The notes below the pieces were generated by a model. That model did no database searches. It saw only the letters and a program-made list of their open reading frames with translations, and was not told the DNA's origin. Positions 33,948 through 43,645 of a stretch of DNA of 49,048 bases are shown here, piece by piece (within the stretch, counting starts at the first letter, position 1; every line of letters begins with the position of its first letter). Position numbers and translations under genes: made by a program. Origin of the DNA: Parvibaculum sp. (GTDB lineage: Bacteria; Pseudomonadota; Alphaproteobacteria; Parvibaculales; Parvibaculaceae); assembly GCF_002684405.1 (NCBI RefSeq), contig NZ_NYVD01000101.1:1-49048 (forward strand), written 5' to 3'.

Positions 33948-34619
33948 TCAGCGAGCCTTCATCATCATAGCAAGATTGGAAAGCATCGAGCTGTCCCAGA
34001 CAGCGCAAATATCGGCCTGTGTATCGAGAAACGCTTCCATCACCAATGGATCGAAGCCTCCCGGATCTCCCCGACACTCTTTCATCAGTTGACTGATGGT
34101 ATCTTCGTGGCTGCGCTGTGCCTTATAGGAACGAACGGAACGCAGCGCGTCATAGACATCCGCCACGGCTACGATACGCGCCTCAAGCGGGATATTCTTC
34201 CCGCTCAGCCGAGCCGGATAGCCTCTCCCATCATATCGTTCATGATGAAGGAGCGCGACGTTGCGCGCCATTTGCGCGAACGGCCCCGCTTCCTTCGCGA
34301 GTGCCTGCCCCCCAAGATAGCAATGAGCCTCGATCAGGCTGCGCTCATCAAGCGTAAGAGAGCCCGGCTTGCAGAGTGTGGAAACCGGAATGAACAACTT
34401 CCCGACGTCGTGGAAATAGGCGGCATCGCCGATCAGGCTCGCCTCTTGCGCGGGCAGCCCCATCGCAAGCCCTAACCCTGTCGTCAGCATCGCCACGCGG
34501 GTTGAGTGGCCATACAAATCCAGACCGGGATGCGCGCAATCGGCGCGATAAAGGGCATGCCTCAGCTCTGCCAGGGCATCTCCGCCGGACCTATCATCCA
34601 AAGACTTATGAGGTTCCAT
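33948..34619 (-). CDS. HD-GYP cyclic-di-GMP phosphodiesterase
   Basis: Stand-alone HD-GYP domain protein of 223 aa, expected to hydrolyse c-di-GMP. All signature elements are present: an early His38 (YGHSTRV), H70-D71 (FHDVGKLFIP), 'CKPGSLTLDERSLIEAHCYLGG', 'H125-H126-E-RYDGRGYP' with G133-Y134-P135, and 'IPLEARIVAVADVYDALRSVR'. It has no receiver or membrane domain, only a short N-terminal extension, so the activity control is not visible. It faces away from the secreted-protein gene. Together with the MshEN glycosyltransferase at 10924 it shows that c-di-GMP signalling operates in this organism. Confidence 0.92.
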   Translation of the reverse strand: MEPHKSLDDRSGGDALAELRHALYRADCAHPGLDLYGHSTRVAMLTTGLGLAMGLPAQEASLIGDAAYFHDVGKLFIPVSTLCKPGSLTLDERSLIEAHCYLGGQALAKEAGPFAQMARNVALLHHERYDGRGYPARLSGKNIPLEARIVAVADVYDALRSVRSYKAQRSHEDTISQLMKECRGDPGGFDPLVMEAFLDTQADICAVWDSSMLSNLAMMMKAR

Positions 34620-34763
34620 CTCGACCTCTCAAGCGCCGCCCTCTCAAATGCGGCGGCGCCATCTTTTGTCGGGGCCGATTAAGAAGTCTCTAACGCAGCG
34701 TGTCCGAAAGGCATGGATGACAGGCTGCCACTTCGCCCAACGCGTTTCCGCAATGACATACGA

Positions 34764-35486
34764 TCAGGCGGCAATGAGCCATATGAGAGGCAGGACGATC
34801 GCCGTGGCGATACCGTTCAGCGCCATGGCGACGCCGGAAAAGGTGCCCGCAACCTCATGTTCCTGAAAGGCGCGCGCCGTGCCGATGCCATGCGCGGCCG
34901 TGCCCATCGCAAACCCCCTTGCGCGCTCGTCCTTCACGCCCAGCGCGTTGAAGAGCATCGCACCCGATATGGCGCCGATGATGCCCGTCACGATGACGAA
35001 GGCGGCGGTGAGCGGGGCCAGCCCCCCGATCTTGTCGGCAATCCCCATCGCAATCGGCGTGGTGACGGATTTGGGCGCCAGCGAGCGGATGGTTTCCGCC
35101 TCCGCGCCGAGGGCCCAGCCGATGCCGACAGCCGACACCACCGCCGTGGTGGAACCCGCCACAAGCGCCAGCACCATGGGTTTCAGCGAGCGGCGCACAT
35201 GATGGAAATTCGTGTAGAGCGGCACCGCGATGCCCACCGTGGCGGGACCGAGCAGCCAGAGGAGAAGCGCGCCCGCTGGCTCATATTGCAGCATGGCCTG
35301 TTTATCGACCGCCAGCAGGAACATGACGGGCAGCGCTGTCAGCAGCACGGTGTTGGCCAGCGGATGGCCGTTCACCTTTTGCTGGAAGCGCCGGGCCAGA
35401 AGATAGATGCCGACGATGAGCGCGAGCCAGAAGGCCATGGCGCCGATCTCATCAAGCGGGACAAGGTCGATACCGATGTCACTCAT
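34764..35486 (-). CDS. lrgB: LrgB-family membrane protein
   Basis: Multi-pass membrane protein of 240 aa of the LrgB/CidB family. The hallmark segment 'LAPKSVTTPIAMGIADKIGG' is present, as are 'GIIGAISGAMLFNALGVKDERARGFAMGTAAHGIGTA'-type residues in the second half. In Gram-positive bacteria LrgAB/CidAB modulate murein hydrolase release; elsewhere, and in plants, homologues transport glycolate, glycerate or pyruvate. Here it overlaps the lrgA gene by four bases (ATGA) and the pair lies in an operon-like run behind dcd. Which function applies cannot be read from sequence. Confidence 0.92.
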   Translation of the reverse strand: MSDIGIDLVPLDEIGAMAFWLALIVGIYLLARRFQQKVNGHPLANTVLLTALPVMFLLAVDKQAMLQYEPAGALLLWLLGPATVGIAVPLYTNFHHVRRSLKPMVLALVAGSTTAVVSAVGIGWALGAEAETIRSLAPKSVTTPIAMGIADKIGGLAPLTAAFVIVTGIIGAISGAMLFNALGVKDERARGFAMGTAAHGIGTARAFQEHEVAGTFSGVAMALNGIATAIVLPLIWLIAA

Positions 35487-35857
35487 TCCATCCCCTCTCC
35501 GTCATCGCCTTTCGCCGCCCAGCGGAAAACGAGCGCGCCGACCGCCATGGCAAGCAGGGTGGAGACGACAAGCGCCACGGCAATCGGCAGGAGATCGCGG
35601 CGCAGGAGCGCGATATAGCCCATCAGGCCAACACCGGCGGGCACGTAGAAAAGGTTGAGGTGGGAAAGCAGGAAGGCGGTCATGCGGCGCAACGGGTCGG
35701 GCACATGGCCCGTCGCGAGCAGCCCGGCCAACAGGATCAAGATGCCGATAACCGTGCCGGGCACGGGAAGCGCCAGCGTATCGGACAGCCAGTTGCCCAC
35801 CTCGTTGCAGACAACCAGCAGCGCAAAGGCGAGCGCGAGGCCGGGGAGCCCACGCAT
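35483..35857 (-). CDS. lrgA: LrgA/CidA-family holin-like protein
   Basis: Small membrane protein of 124 aa with four hydrophobic segments, the size and layout of LrgA/CidA. The family pattern 'LPVPGTVIGILILLAGLLATG' and 'LNLFYVPAGVGLMGYI' is clear. It is thought to form a complex with LrgB, and the two genes overlap by four bases. Its start lies only three bases from the dcd stop codon, suggesting one transcript dcd-lrgA-lrgB. Confidence 0.9.
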   Translation of the reverse strand: MRGLPGLALAFALLVVCNEVGNWLSDTLALPVPGTVIGILILLAGLLATGHVPDPLRRMTAFLLSHLNLFYVPAGVGLMGYIALLRRDLLPIAVALVVSTLLAMAVGALVFRWAAKGDDGEGME

Positions 35858-35860
35858 GGT

Positions 35861-37021
35861 TCAGCGCGCCTTGAAATGCTTGGAGAGCTTCAGCCCCTGG
35901 CGCTGATAGTTGGAGCCAATATCGCCGCCATAGAGTTTGCCCGGGCGGTCGGTCAGGCGCTCATAGACGAGGCGGCCGATAATCTGGCGATGCTCCAGAA
36001 TGAAGGGCACGTCGTGGCTGCGCACTTCCAGAACGGCCCGGCTGCCGACGCCGCCGGCTTCACGCGCGCCGAAGCCGGGATCGAAGAAGCCCGCATAGTG
36101 CACGCGGAACTCGCCCACCAGCGGGTTGTAGGGCACCATTTCGGCGGCATGGGTGGGCGGCACATGCACGGCCTCGCGCGAGGCGAGGATGTAGAATTCA
36201 TCCGGGTCCAGAATGAGGCCCCTGTTGTCGCGGATATAGAGCGGCTCCCAGAAATCGAGAACCTCATAGGCGTCCGGCTGGTCGACATCGATCACACCGG
36301 TATGGCGCTTGGCGCGATAGCCGACAAGGCCGTCTTCCCGGTCGGTTTTCAGGTTCACGGTGAGCGCGAGGCCGCCATCGATATCCGCCTCGCCCTCCAC
36401 GAGCTTTACCTGCTCGTGCAGCCGCTTCAGTTCCGCGTCGGAATGGGTCGGCGTGCCGCGCCGAAAGCGGATCTGCGACAGGCGCGAGCCGGGCCGCACC
36501 AGGATCGGAAAGGTGCGCGGCGAAATCTCCAGATAGAGATGGCCCTTGTAGCCGGGCTCCACCTGATCGAACTCGGCGCAGAAATCGGTGATGACGCGGG
36601 TGAAGACATCGAGACGGCCCGTCGAGCTTTTCGGGTTCGCGGCAGCCGAGGTGCGCTCCGACAACGCCAGCGCTTCCACCAGCGGGACGAGATAGACGCA
36701 GCCGGTTTCCAGCACGGCGCCTTCCGTCAGGTCGATCTTGTGAAGGGTCAGCTCTTCGACGCATTCCATGACACCGCGATGGGGGCCGGGCAGGAAGCTC
36801 GCCCGCAGGCGATAGGCCGTGGTCCCGAGCCTCAAATCGAGGCTCGCGGGCTGGATCTGCGCCGGCTCGATCTCGGGGCTGCCCCAGATTTCCTTTTCCC
36901 GGATCAGCGACTGGATCGCATGGGCGGGCAGGATACCGGTCGCATGGGTCTGGCCGGGGCCGACCCTGCGGGGCTCCGGATCTTCAATATGGGGAAAAAG
37001 GTCGTCTGCGGGTGTCGTCAT
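35861..37021 (-). CDS. dcd: long-form dCTP deaminase
   Basis: 2'-deoxycytidine 5'-triphosphate deaminase of 386 aa, twice the length of E. coli Dcd (193 aa). This is the alphaproteobacterial long form in which two dUTPase/dCTP-deaminase-like beta domains are fused. The first half has 'EIEPAQIQPASLDLRLGTTAYRL' and AAANPKSSTGRLDVFTR, with the conserved S-S-x-G-R. The second has 'YILASREAVHVPPTHAAEMVP', 'EFRVHYAGFFDPGFG' and 'LEVRSHDVPFILEHRQIIGRL'. It supplies dUTP on the route to dTMP. It diverges from metZ and appears to lead the dcd-lrgA-lrgB run. Confidence 0.9.
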   Translation of the reverse strand: MTTPADDLFPHIEDPEPRRVGPGQTHATGILPAHAIQSLIREKEIWGSPEIEPAQIQPASLDLRLGTTAYRLRASFLPGPHRGVMECVEELTLHKIDLTEGAVLETGCVYLVPLVEALALSERTSAAANPKSSTGRLDVFTRVITDFCAEFDQVEPGYKGHLYLEISPRTFPILVRPGSRLSQIRFRRGTPTHSDAELKRLHEQVKLVEGEADIDGGLALTVNLKTDREDGLVGYRAKRHTGVIDVDQPDAYEVLDFWEPLYIRDNRGLILDPDEFYILASREAVHVPPTHAAEMVPYNPLVGEFRVHYAGFFDPGFGAREAGGVGSRAVLEVRSHDVPFILEHRQIIGRLVYERLTDRPGKLYGGDIGSNYQRQGLKLSKHFKAR

Positions 37022-37114
37022 GGTCCTGCCCTTATAAGGTGGCCGGGCTTTTGGCGGAAGCCCCGCGATTGCGGTCCCGAAACAGGCCGGGCCGGACTTC
37101 TGCCCGGCTGCGTC

Positions 37115-37143
37115 TTGACTGGACGCCCTGCCCGGCTTTTAAT
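37115..37143 (+). promoter_or_regulatory. sigma-70-type promoter of metZ
   Basis: TTGACT (37115-37120), 17-bp spacer, TTTAAT (37138-37143): each hexamer differs from consensus by one base. Transcription would begin near 37150, just before the SAM-II aptamer. Confidence 0.65.
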
Positions 37144-37176
37144 GCGCCGCGTTCGGGCGGCTCAGGGCCGGTCGGG

Positions 37177-37241
37177 CCCGTGGTGATTTGAGCCGACCGG
37201 CTTGCGGCCACGTAAAACAACCCGCTAAAAAGGTCGGGTTG
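37177..37241 (+). ncRNA. SAM-II riboswitch aptamer in the metZ leader
   Basis: All hallmarks of the SAM-II class are visible. P1 is CGTGG (37179-37183) with CCACG (37208-37212), and the loop begins TGATTTG. GGCTTGCGG precedes the 3' side of P1, and the conserved GCTAAAAAGG lies at 37224-37233. The H-type pseudoknot can be drawn with a perfect 6-bp helix: CCGACC (37193-37198) with GGTCGG (37232-37237). SAM-II riboswitches control methionine genes in alphaproteobacteria, which fits metZ downstream. Confidence 0.93.
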
Positions 37242-37243
37242 TG

Positions 37244-37278
37244 AAACCCCGTCCTTCCCGGTCGGGGTTTTTTGTTTT
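37244..37278 (+). terminator. riboswitch-controlled terminator before metZ
   Basis: AAACCCCG (37244-37251) pairs with CGGGGTTT (37263-37270), and the T-run TTTTTTGTTTT spans 37268-37278. The ribosome site GGGGA follows at 37279. An alternative hairpin, GGGTT-GTGA-AACCC (37236-37249), would use the 5' arm of this stem and the 3' strand of the aptamer pseudoknot, making it a natural antiterminator. Confidence 0.9.
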
Positions 37279-37290
37279 GGGGACACGCCA

Positions 37291-38487
37291 ATGACCGAAA
37301 AGACCCCCTCCTCCGCCAAATGGAGCGCCCGCACCGCCGCCGTCCATGGGGGCACCATGCGCAGCCAGTTCGGAGAGACGAGCGAGGCGATGTTCCTGAC
37401 GTCGGGCTATGTGTACGAGACGATGGAATCGGCGGAGGCCCGCTTCAAGAACGAAGAGCCGGGCTACGTCTATAGCCGCTTTGCGAACCCCACCGTGCGC
37501 ATGTTCGAGGAGCGCATCGCGGCGCTTGAGGGCGCGGCGGATGCCCGGGCGACGGCAAGCGGCATGGCTGCCGTGACCGCCTCCATGCTCTGTCATCTGC
37601 AGGCGGGCGACCATGTACTGTCTTCGCGCGCGCTTTTCGGCTCCTGCCGTTACATCGTGGAGACGCTGCTGCCGCGCTTCGGCGTGACCTCCAGTTTCGT
37701 GGACGGGCGCAACATGGACGAATGGCGCGCGGCCATCCGCCCCGAGACCAAGGTGCTCTTTCTGGAATCGCCCTCCAACCCGACGCTGGAAGTGATCGAC
37801 ATCGCGGCGGTGGCCGAGCTTGCCCATGCCAATGGGGCGCGCCTGATCGTCGACAATGTGTTTGCGACGCCGGTTCTCCAGAAGCCGATGGAGCTGGGCG
37901 CGGATGTCGTCGTCTATTCCGCGACCAAGCATATCGACGGCCAGGGCCGCTGCCTCGGCGGGGTGGTGCTGTCGGACCAGGACTTCATCGACGAGCATCT
38001 GGCGAATTTCCTGCGCCAGACCGGCCCCGCCATCAGCCCCTTCAATGCCTGGGTCATGCTCAAAAGCCTCGAGACGCTGGACCTTCGTGTGCGTCAGCAT
38101 GCAAGAAATGCAGAGGCCGTTGCGCGCTTCCTCGACGGCCATGAAAAAGTGGAACGTGTATTTTACCCGGGCCTCGAATCCCACCCTCAGCACAATCTCG
38201 CCATGAGCCAGATGGAGATGGGCGGCAACATCGTCGCCTTCGAGGTGAAGGGGGGCAAGGCCGGCGCCTTCAAGGCGGCCAATGCGCTGGAAATCGTCAA
38301 GATTTCCAACAACCTGGGCGATGCCAAGAGCCTCATCACACACCCGGCGACGACGACCCATCAGCGGCTTTCGCCGGAGGCGCGAGAGGAGCTGGGTATC
38401 CGGGAAGGGCTCGTCCGGCTCTCCGTCGGGCTCGAGGAGGCCGACGATCTCATCGCCGATTTCGATGCGGCACTTGCGCGCATCTGA
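37291..38487 (+). CDS. metZ: O-succinylhomoserine sulfhydrylase
   Basis: PLP enzyme of the Cys/Met-metabolism family, 398 aa, that makes homocysteine directly from O-succinylhomoserine and sulfide. The PLP lysine is K213 (VVYSATKHIDGQGR). Other family segments are 'GYVYSRFANPTVRMFEERIA', 'ALFGSCRYIVETLLPRFGV', 'LFLESPSNPTLEVIDI' and 'SLITHPATTTHQRLSPEAR'. The 'TKHIDGQGRCLGG' variant is what I associate with MetZ rather than cystathionine gamma-synthase. Expression should fall when SAM is high, through the SAM-II riboswitch and terminator in its leader. Downstream on the same strand, after 180 bp, is apaG. Confidence 0.95.
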   Translation: MTEKTPSSAKWSARTAAVHGGTMRSQFGETSEAMFLTSGYVYETMESAEARFKNEEPGYVYSRFANPTVRMFEERIAALEGAADARATASGMAAVTASMLCHLQAGDHVLSSRALFGSCRYIVETLLPRFGVTSSFVDGRNMDEWRAAIRPETKVLFLESPSNPTLEVIDIAAVAELAHANGARLIVDNVFATPVLQKPMELGADVVVYSATKHIDGQGRCLGGVVLSDQDFIDEHLANFLRQTGPAISPFNAWVMLKSLETLDLRVRQHARNAEAVARFLDGHEKVERVFYPGLESHPQHNLAMSQMEMGGNIVAFEVKGGKAGAFKAANALEIVKISNNLGDAKSLITHPATTTHQRLSPEAREELGIREGLVRLSVGLEEADDLIADFDAALARI

Positions 38488-38665
38488 GATTGATCCACTC
38501 CGGACAGGTGAACATTAAGGGGAATTTAGCCCCTCTCCTGCTAAGTCTGCCTTGCGGAACTCGCTGGGACACCTCTTGCCAAGAACATGGCCGGGTCATA
38601 TCCAGTGCCGCGGGGCATTCAGAATGAAGACCTCACGCCGGGCGTACCGGAGAGCAGGACAGCCG

Positions 38666-39058
38666 ATGTACAGCGAGAAGACAAGATCCATCAAAGTCTG
38701 CGTAGAACCGACCTATCTGGAAGACCAGTCGGAGCCCGATGACGATTATTTCGTCTGGGCCTATCGCGTTGTCATCGAAAATGAAGGCGGCGAGACGGTG
38801 CAGCTGCGCTCGCGCTACTGGCAGATCGCCGATGCGGGCGGCCGGGTGCATGAAGTGCGCGGCGACGGCGTGGTCGGCGAGCAGCCCGTGCTCCATCCCG
38901 GCGAGCGCTTCGAATATACCAGCGGGACCCCGCTCGGTGCGCCTTCGGGCATCATGTTCGGCAAGTACCAGATGGAAACCGGCGGCGGCGAAACCTTCGA
39001 GGTGAACATTCCCGCCTTCTCGCTCGATTGCCCCCACACCAAGGCACTGATGAACTGA
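38666..39058 (+). CDS. apaG: ApaG protein
   Basis: Protein of 130 aa of the ApaG/Co2+-Mg2+ efflux-associated family, a fibronectin-III-like fold of unclear role. The family core is present: 'DYFVWAYRVVIENEGGETVQLRSRYWQI', GVVGEQPVLHPGERFEYTSG and 'GIMFGKYQMETGGGETFEV'. The ATG at 38666 gives the normal ApaG length and N-terminus; the frame is open to 38552 but that part is not conserved-looking. In many alphaproteobacteria apaG lies next to hslO-argF-argD; here the same genes are close but convergent. Confidence 0.93.
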   Translation: MYSEKTRSIKVCVEPTYLEDQSEPDDDYFVWAYRVVIENEGGETVQLRSRYWQIADAGGRVHEVRGDGVVGEQPVLHPGERFEYTSGTPLGAPSGIMFGKYQMETGGGETFEVNIPAFSLDCPHTKALMN

Positions 39059-39101
39059 TCGCCAAGCCGCGCTAGGATGCGCCCTCACCCAGGGGGACGC
39101 G

Positions 39102-40268
39102 ATGGCGCCGATACGGCTTTCAACCCGGGAGATGATCGACCGGCTCATCTCCTTCGACACGACCAGCCGGAATTCCAATCTCGAGCTGATTTCCTTTATC
39201 GAGGACTATCTGGCCAGTCACGGCGTCGCCTCGCAGCGCGTAGTGAACGAGGACGGCTCCAAGGCCAATCTCTTTGCAACTATCGGCGAGGCGTCGAAGC
39301 CGGGCGGCATCGTGCTGTCGGGCCATACCGATGTCGTGCCGGTGGACGGGCAGGACTGGTCGGGCGATCCCTTCCGCGTGGTCGAAAAGGACGGGATGCT
39401 TTTCGGGCGCGGCACCAGCGACATGAAAAGCTTCATCGCCATTGCGCTCGTCATGGTGCCGGAGTTTCTGAAGCGCGGACCGACCATCCCCGTGCATCTC
39501 GCCTTTTCCTATGACGAGGAAATCGGCTGCCTCGGCGTCAGGCCGATGATCGACGGCATCGTGCGCACCCTTCCGCGCCCGGCGGTCGCCATTGTCGGCG
39601 AGCCTTCGATGATGAAGGTCGTCAATGCGCATAAATCCATCCAGTCCTATTTCACGACCGTGACGGGTCTCGAATCCCATTCCAGCCAAACGCACAAAGG
39701 CGTCTCCGCGATCTCCTATGCGGTGGAGCTGATCGCGTTTCTGGACAGGCTCGCGCAGGAAATGCGCGAGCGCGCACCGGCGGGCTGCCGCTTCGCGCCG
39801 CCCTACACCACCATCAATGTGGGGGTGCTGAAAGGCGGTACGGCCGTGAACATCATTCCGCGCCAATGCGAATTCGGCTGGGAATACCGCGCGCTGCCCG
39901 ACGACGATCCCGACGAGATCATCAACCGCTTCACCGCCTTTGCCGAAGAAGAATTGCTGCCGCGCATGCGTGAGGTCTATCCGCAGGCCCGCATCGAAAC
40001 GCGCGAACGCGCCAAAGCGCCGGGCCTCGTGCCGGAAACCGGGTCGGCGGCGGAAACGCTGATCCTGAAGCTCGCGCAATGCAACGAGACGGAAGCCGTC
40101 TCCTATGCGACCGAGGCCGGGCTTTTCCAGATGGCGGATGTGCCGACGCTGGTTTGCGGGCCCGGCGACATTGCGCAGGCCCACAAGCCGGACGAGTTCA
40201 TCGAGCTTTCTCAGATCGCCGAATGCGAGCGCTTCATGATGCGGCTCGCGGAGCATGTGGGGGGCTGA
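39102..40268 (+). CDS. argE: acetylornithine deacetylase
   Basis: M20-family zinc peptidase-like enzyme of 388 aa that removes the acetyl group from N-acetylornithine in arginine synthesis. Metal and catalytic positions can be seen: H75 and D77 (LSGHTDVVPVDG), D107 (GRGTSDMKS) and the E139-E140 pair (FSYDEEIGC). The dimerisation segment 'LESHSSQTHKGVSAISYA' and the final 'VCGPGDIAQAHKPDEF' match ArgE-type members. It follows apaG by 43 bp and converges with hslO, whose stop lies only a few bases away. Other deacylases of the family are possible, but the neighbourhood of argF and argD supports ArgE. Confidence 0.92.
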   Translation: MAPIRLSTREMIDRLISFDTTSRNSNLELISFIEDYLASHGVASQRVVNEDGSKANLFATIGEASKPGGIVLSGHTDVVPVDGQDWSGDPFRVVEKDGMLFGRGTSDMKSFIAIALVMVPEFLKRGPTIPVHLAFSYDEEIGCLGVRPMIDGIVRTLPRPAVAIVGEPSMMKVVNAHKSIQSYFTTVTGLESHSSQTHKGVSAISYAVELIAFLDRLAQEMRERAPAGCRFAPPYTTINVGVLKGGTAVNIIPRQCEFGWEYRALPDDDPDEIINRFTAFAEEELLPRMREVYPQARIETRERAKAPGLVPETGSAAETLILKLAQCNETEAVSYATEAGLFQMADVPTLVCGPGDIAQAHKPDEFIELSQIAECERFMMRLAEHVGG

Positions 40269-40271
40269 GAG

Positions 40272-41282
40272 CTACTCCTCCAGCCCTTCCTTCAGCTCGT
40301 CGGCGGTGAAGACATAGACCGAGCTGCAGAACTCGCATTTGGTGGTGATGACGTCGTCCAACACCATGCTGTCGATTTCCTCCGCGCCGAATGAGCGCAG
40401 GACCGAACTCATGCGCTCGCGCGAGCAGCGACACCCGAATTCCACACCGGATGTCTGGAAGGCGCGGACGCCATCCTCATGGAAAAGGCGGAACAGCAGA
40501 CGTTGCGGCTCCAGCGCGGGGTCGAGGAGCTCGTGGTCCTCCACCGTGTCGAGCAGGATGGAGGCGCGGTTCCAGCTTTCCTCTTCCTCCGTATAGGGAC
40601 TGTCGTCGTCTCCCTCGCGATAGCCGGTGAGACCGCCCTCGCGCGCGACATGCTGGATCATGATCGCGCCGGCGCGCCAATGCTTCTCGCTACGGCCTTC
40701 CGCATCGCGGCTATAAAGCGGCCCGGCGGCGATGCGGATGCGGGTCGCCACCTGTTCGGAACTCTCGAAATATTCATGCGCCGAATGGGTGAGCCCTTCC
40801 GGGTCGAGCGCGACGATGCCCTGATAGCGGTCCATGTCGCCGCCCTGATCGATGGTGAGGGCCATATGCCCTTCTCCCATCAGCTCGGCGGATGACGCGT
40901 TGCCCGCCGCGATGGCTTCGTTCACGGCATCGCTGTCCATATGCGCATAGCCGCGCACCTTGCCGGTGCCGTCGCCGTGACTTTCATAGTCGGCGACCAG
41001 CATGGAGATGGGGCCCTTGCTCTGCGTCTGCAGGATGAAGCGGCCCTCGAATTTGAGGGCGGAGCCAAGCATCACCGTCAGCGCCAGCGCTTCGCCCAAG
41101 AGGCGGGAGACCGGCTCGGGGTAATCGTGGCGTTTCAGGACTTCGTCGACCAGCGGCCCGAGACGCACGAGGCGGCCCCTTATGCCCAGATCCTCGATCT
41201 GGAAGGGCTGCACGATGTCGTCGCCCGGCATGTCGAAGCGGCGGCCATCGCCGCCGCCCCTGTTCTGGCTTGCGTCACTCAT
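40272..41282 (-). CDS. hslO: redox-regulated chaperone Hsp33
   Basis: Cytoplasmic holdase chaperone switched on by oxidation, 336 aa. The C-terminal zinc redox switch is intact: C284 and C286 (CRCSRERM) and C316 and C319 (TKCEFCSSVY). The N-terminal domain has the family start 'DIVQPFQIEDLGIRGRLVRLG', then 'LLGEALALTVMLGSALKFEG' and 'GPISMLVADYESHGDGTGKVRGYA'. It is the last gene of the argD-argF-hslO run, a gene order widely kept in alphaproteobacteria. The start ATG at 41282 gives the expected N-terminus. Confidence 0.96.
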   Translation of the reverse strand: MSDASQNRGGGDGRRFDMPGDDIVQPFQIEDLGIRGRLVRLGPLVDEVLKRHDYPEPVSRLLGEALALTVMLGSALKFEGRFILQTQSKGPISMLVADYESHGDGTGKVRGYAHMDSDAVNEAIAAGNASSAELMGEGHMALTIDQGGDMDRYQGIVALDPEGLTHSAHEYFESSEQVATRIRIAAGPLYSRDAEGRSEKHWRAGAIMIQHVAREGGLTGYREGDDDSPYTEEEESWNRASILLDTVEDHELLDPALEPQRLLFRLFHEDGVRAFQTSGVEFGCRCSRERMSSVLRSFGAEEIDSMVLDDVITTKCEFCSSVYVFTADELKEGLEE

Positions 41283-41340
41283 CTCTACTTCCTGTCAGTC
41301 GGGCGTGTTGTCTCACACCACCGCCTGGCCGTTCGGGCTG

Positions 41341-42263
41341 TTACCCGAAGCACCAGGCGAGCACACCCTTTTGGGCGTGCAGCCGGTTTTCCGCCTCGTC
41401 CCAGACCACCGAGGCGGGACCGTCGATCACGTCGGCGGTCATTTCCTCGCCGCGATGCGCGGGCAGGCAATGCATGAAAATGGCGTCCGGGGCCGCCTTG
41501 CCCATCAGCGTCTCGTTCACCTGGAACGGAGCCAATAGATTGTGACGGCGGGTCTTGGTTTCAACATCGTCGCCCATGGAGACCCAGGTGTCGGCCACCA
41601 CGCAATCGACGCCGTCCACCGCCGCGCCCGGATCGGTGCCGAGCGTCACTTTCGCGCCGGTCTTCTTCGCCCAGTCCATGACATCGGCATCCGGGCTCAG
41701 TTCCGGCGGGCAGGCCAGGCGCAGTTCGAAGCCGAGCTGACCGGCGGCATGGATCCAGGAGACGGCGACATTGTTGCCGTCGCCCACCCAGGCGACCTTT
41801 CGGCCGGCGATAGCGCCCTTGTGTTCCTCGAAGGTCATCACATCCGCCATGAGCTGGCAGGGATGGGACTTGTCGGTGAGACCGTTGATGACGGGGACGC
41901 TCGCATTTTCGGCGAGGTCCAGCAGCGAGGCATGGTCGGTGGTGCGGATCATGACCGCATCGACGAAGCGCGACAGAACGCGCGCCGTGTCGGCAACGGT
42001 TTCGCCGCGGCCAAGCTGGGTTTCCTGCCCGTTCATCAGAAGCGTCTGACCGCCAAGCTGGCGCATCGCCACATCGAAGGAGACGCGGGTTCGCGTCGAA
42101 GGCTTCTCGAAGATCATGGCGAGCAGCTTGCCGTTGAGCGGCATGTCGTCATCGGGCTCGGCCTGGCCCTTGCCTTTGCGCGCGGCCTTGCGTGCATGGG
42201 CGTCGTCGAGGATGGCGCGCAATTCGCCCGGCGCGACTTCATGCAGATCGAGGAAATGCCGGC

Positions 42264-42267
<4 letters not shown>
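41341..42267 (-). CDS. argF: ornithine carbamoyltransferase
   Basis: Makes citrulline from ornithine and carbamoyl phosphate, 308 aa. The carbamoyl-phosphate motif STRTR is at residues 57-61 ([12 protein letters not shown]), and the ornithine-side HCLP is at 266-269 ([11 protein letters not shown]). '[21 protein letters not shown]' and '[19 protein letters not shown]' are also typical. The start ATG at 42267 overlaps the argD stop codon (ATGA), which marks it clearly; the frame is open far upstream but that stretch is argD in another frame. Second gene of argD-argF-hslO. Confidence 0.97.
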
Positions 42268-43466
<1,199 letters not shown>

Positions 43467-43524
43467 GACTGCGCTCCTGCGGGGGATCGCACCGGCCGCT
43501 TGTGTCGATAGACCGTCCGGCTGC

Positions 43525-43548
43525 GCCTGTCATTTTCCATAGACAGGC
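43525..43548. promoter_or_regulatory. stem-loop in the argD leader region
   Basis: GCCTGTC (43525-43531) pairs perfectly with GACAGGC (43542-43548), with a 10-base loop. It lies about 60 bp before the argD start codon, downstream of the terminator-like hairpin. Confidence 0.35.
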
Positions 43549-43555
43549 CCCAATA

Positions 43556-43580
43556 GAAAAAGCCGCCCAAATCCGGCGGC
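43556..43580 (-). terminator. terminator-like hairpin between ABC permease and argD
   Basis: On the minus strand: GCCGCC, 7-base loop, GGCGGC, then TTTTTT. It could end the permease transcript or act as an attenuator for argD. Its distance from the permease stop codon (about 130 bp) is long for a simple terminator. Confidence 0.65.
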
Positions 43581-43604
43581 GTTGCGAGAAGCCTCGAAGT
43601 ATTA

Positions 43605-43645
43605 GGGAGAGGCCGCCTCGCTGTCAATCGCAGACGGCCTCTCCC
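43605..43645. repeat. long perfect inverted repeat
   Basis: GGGAGAGGCCG (43605-43615) and CGGCCTCTCCC (43635-43645) form an 11-bp perfect stem with a 19-base loop. Neither side has a T-run. It lies between the permease stop and the terminator-like hairpin. Confidence 0.55.

Noticed and set aside
38518-38534. short hairpin AGGGG/CCCCT after metZ
   Set aside because: Only 5 bp and no T-run follows, so it is not a credible terminator.
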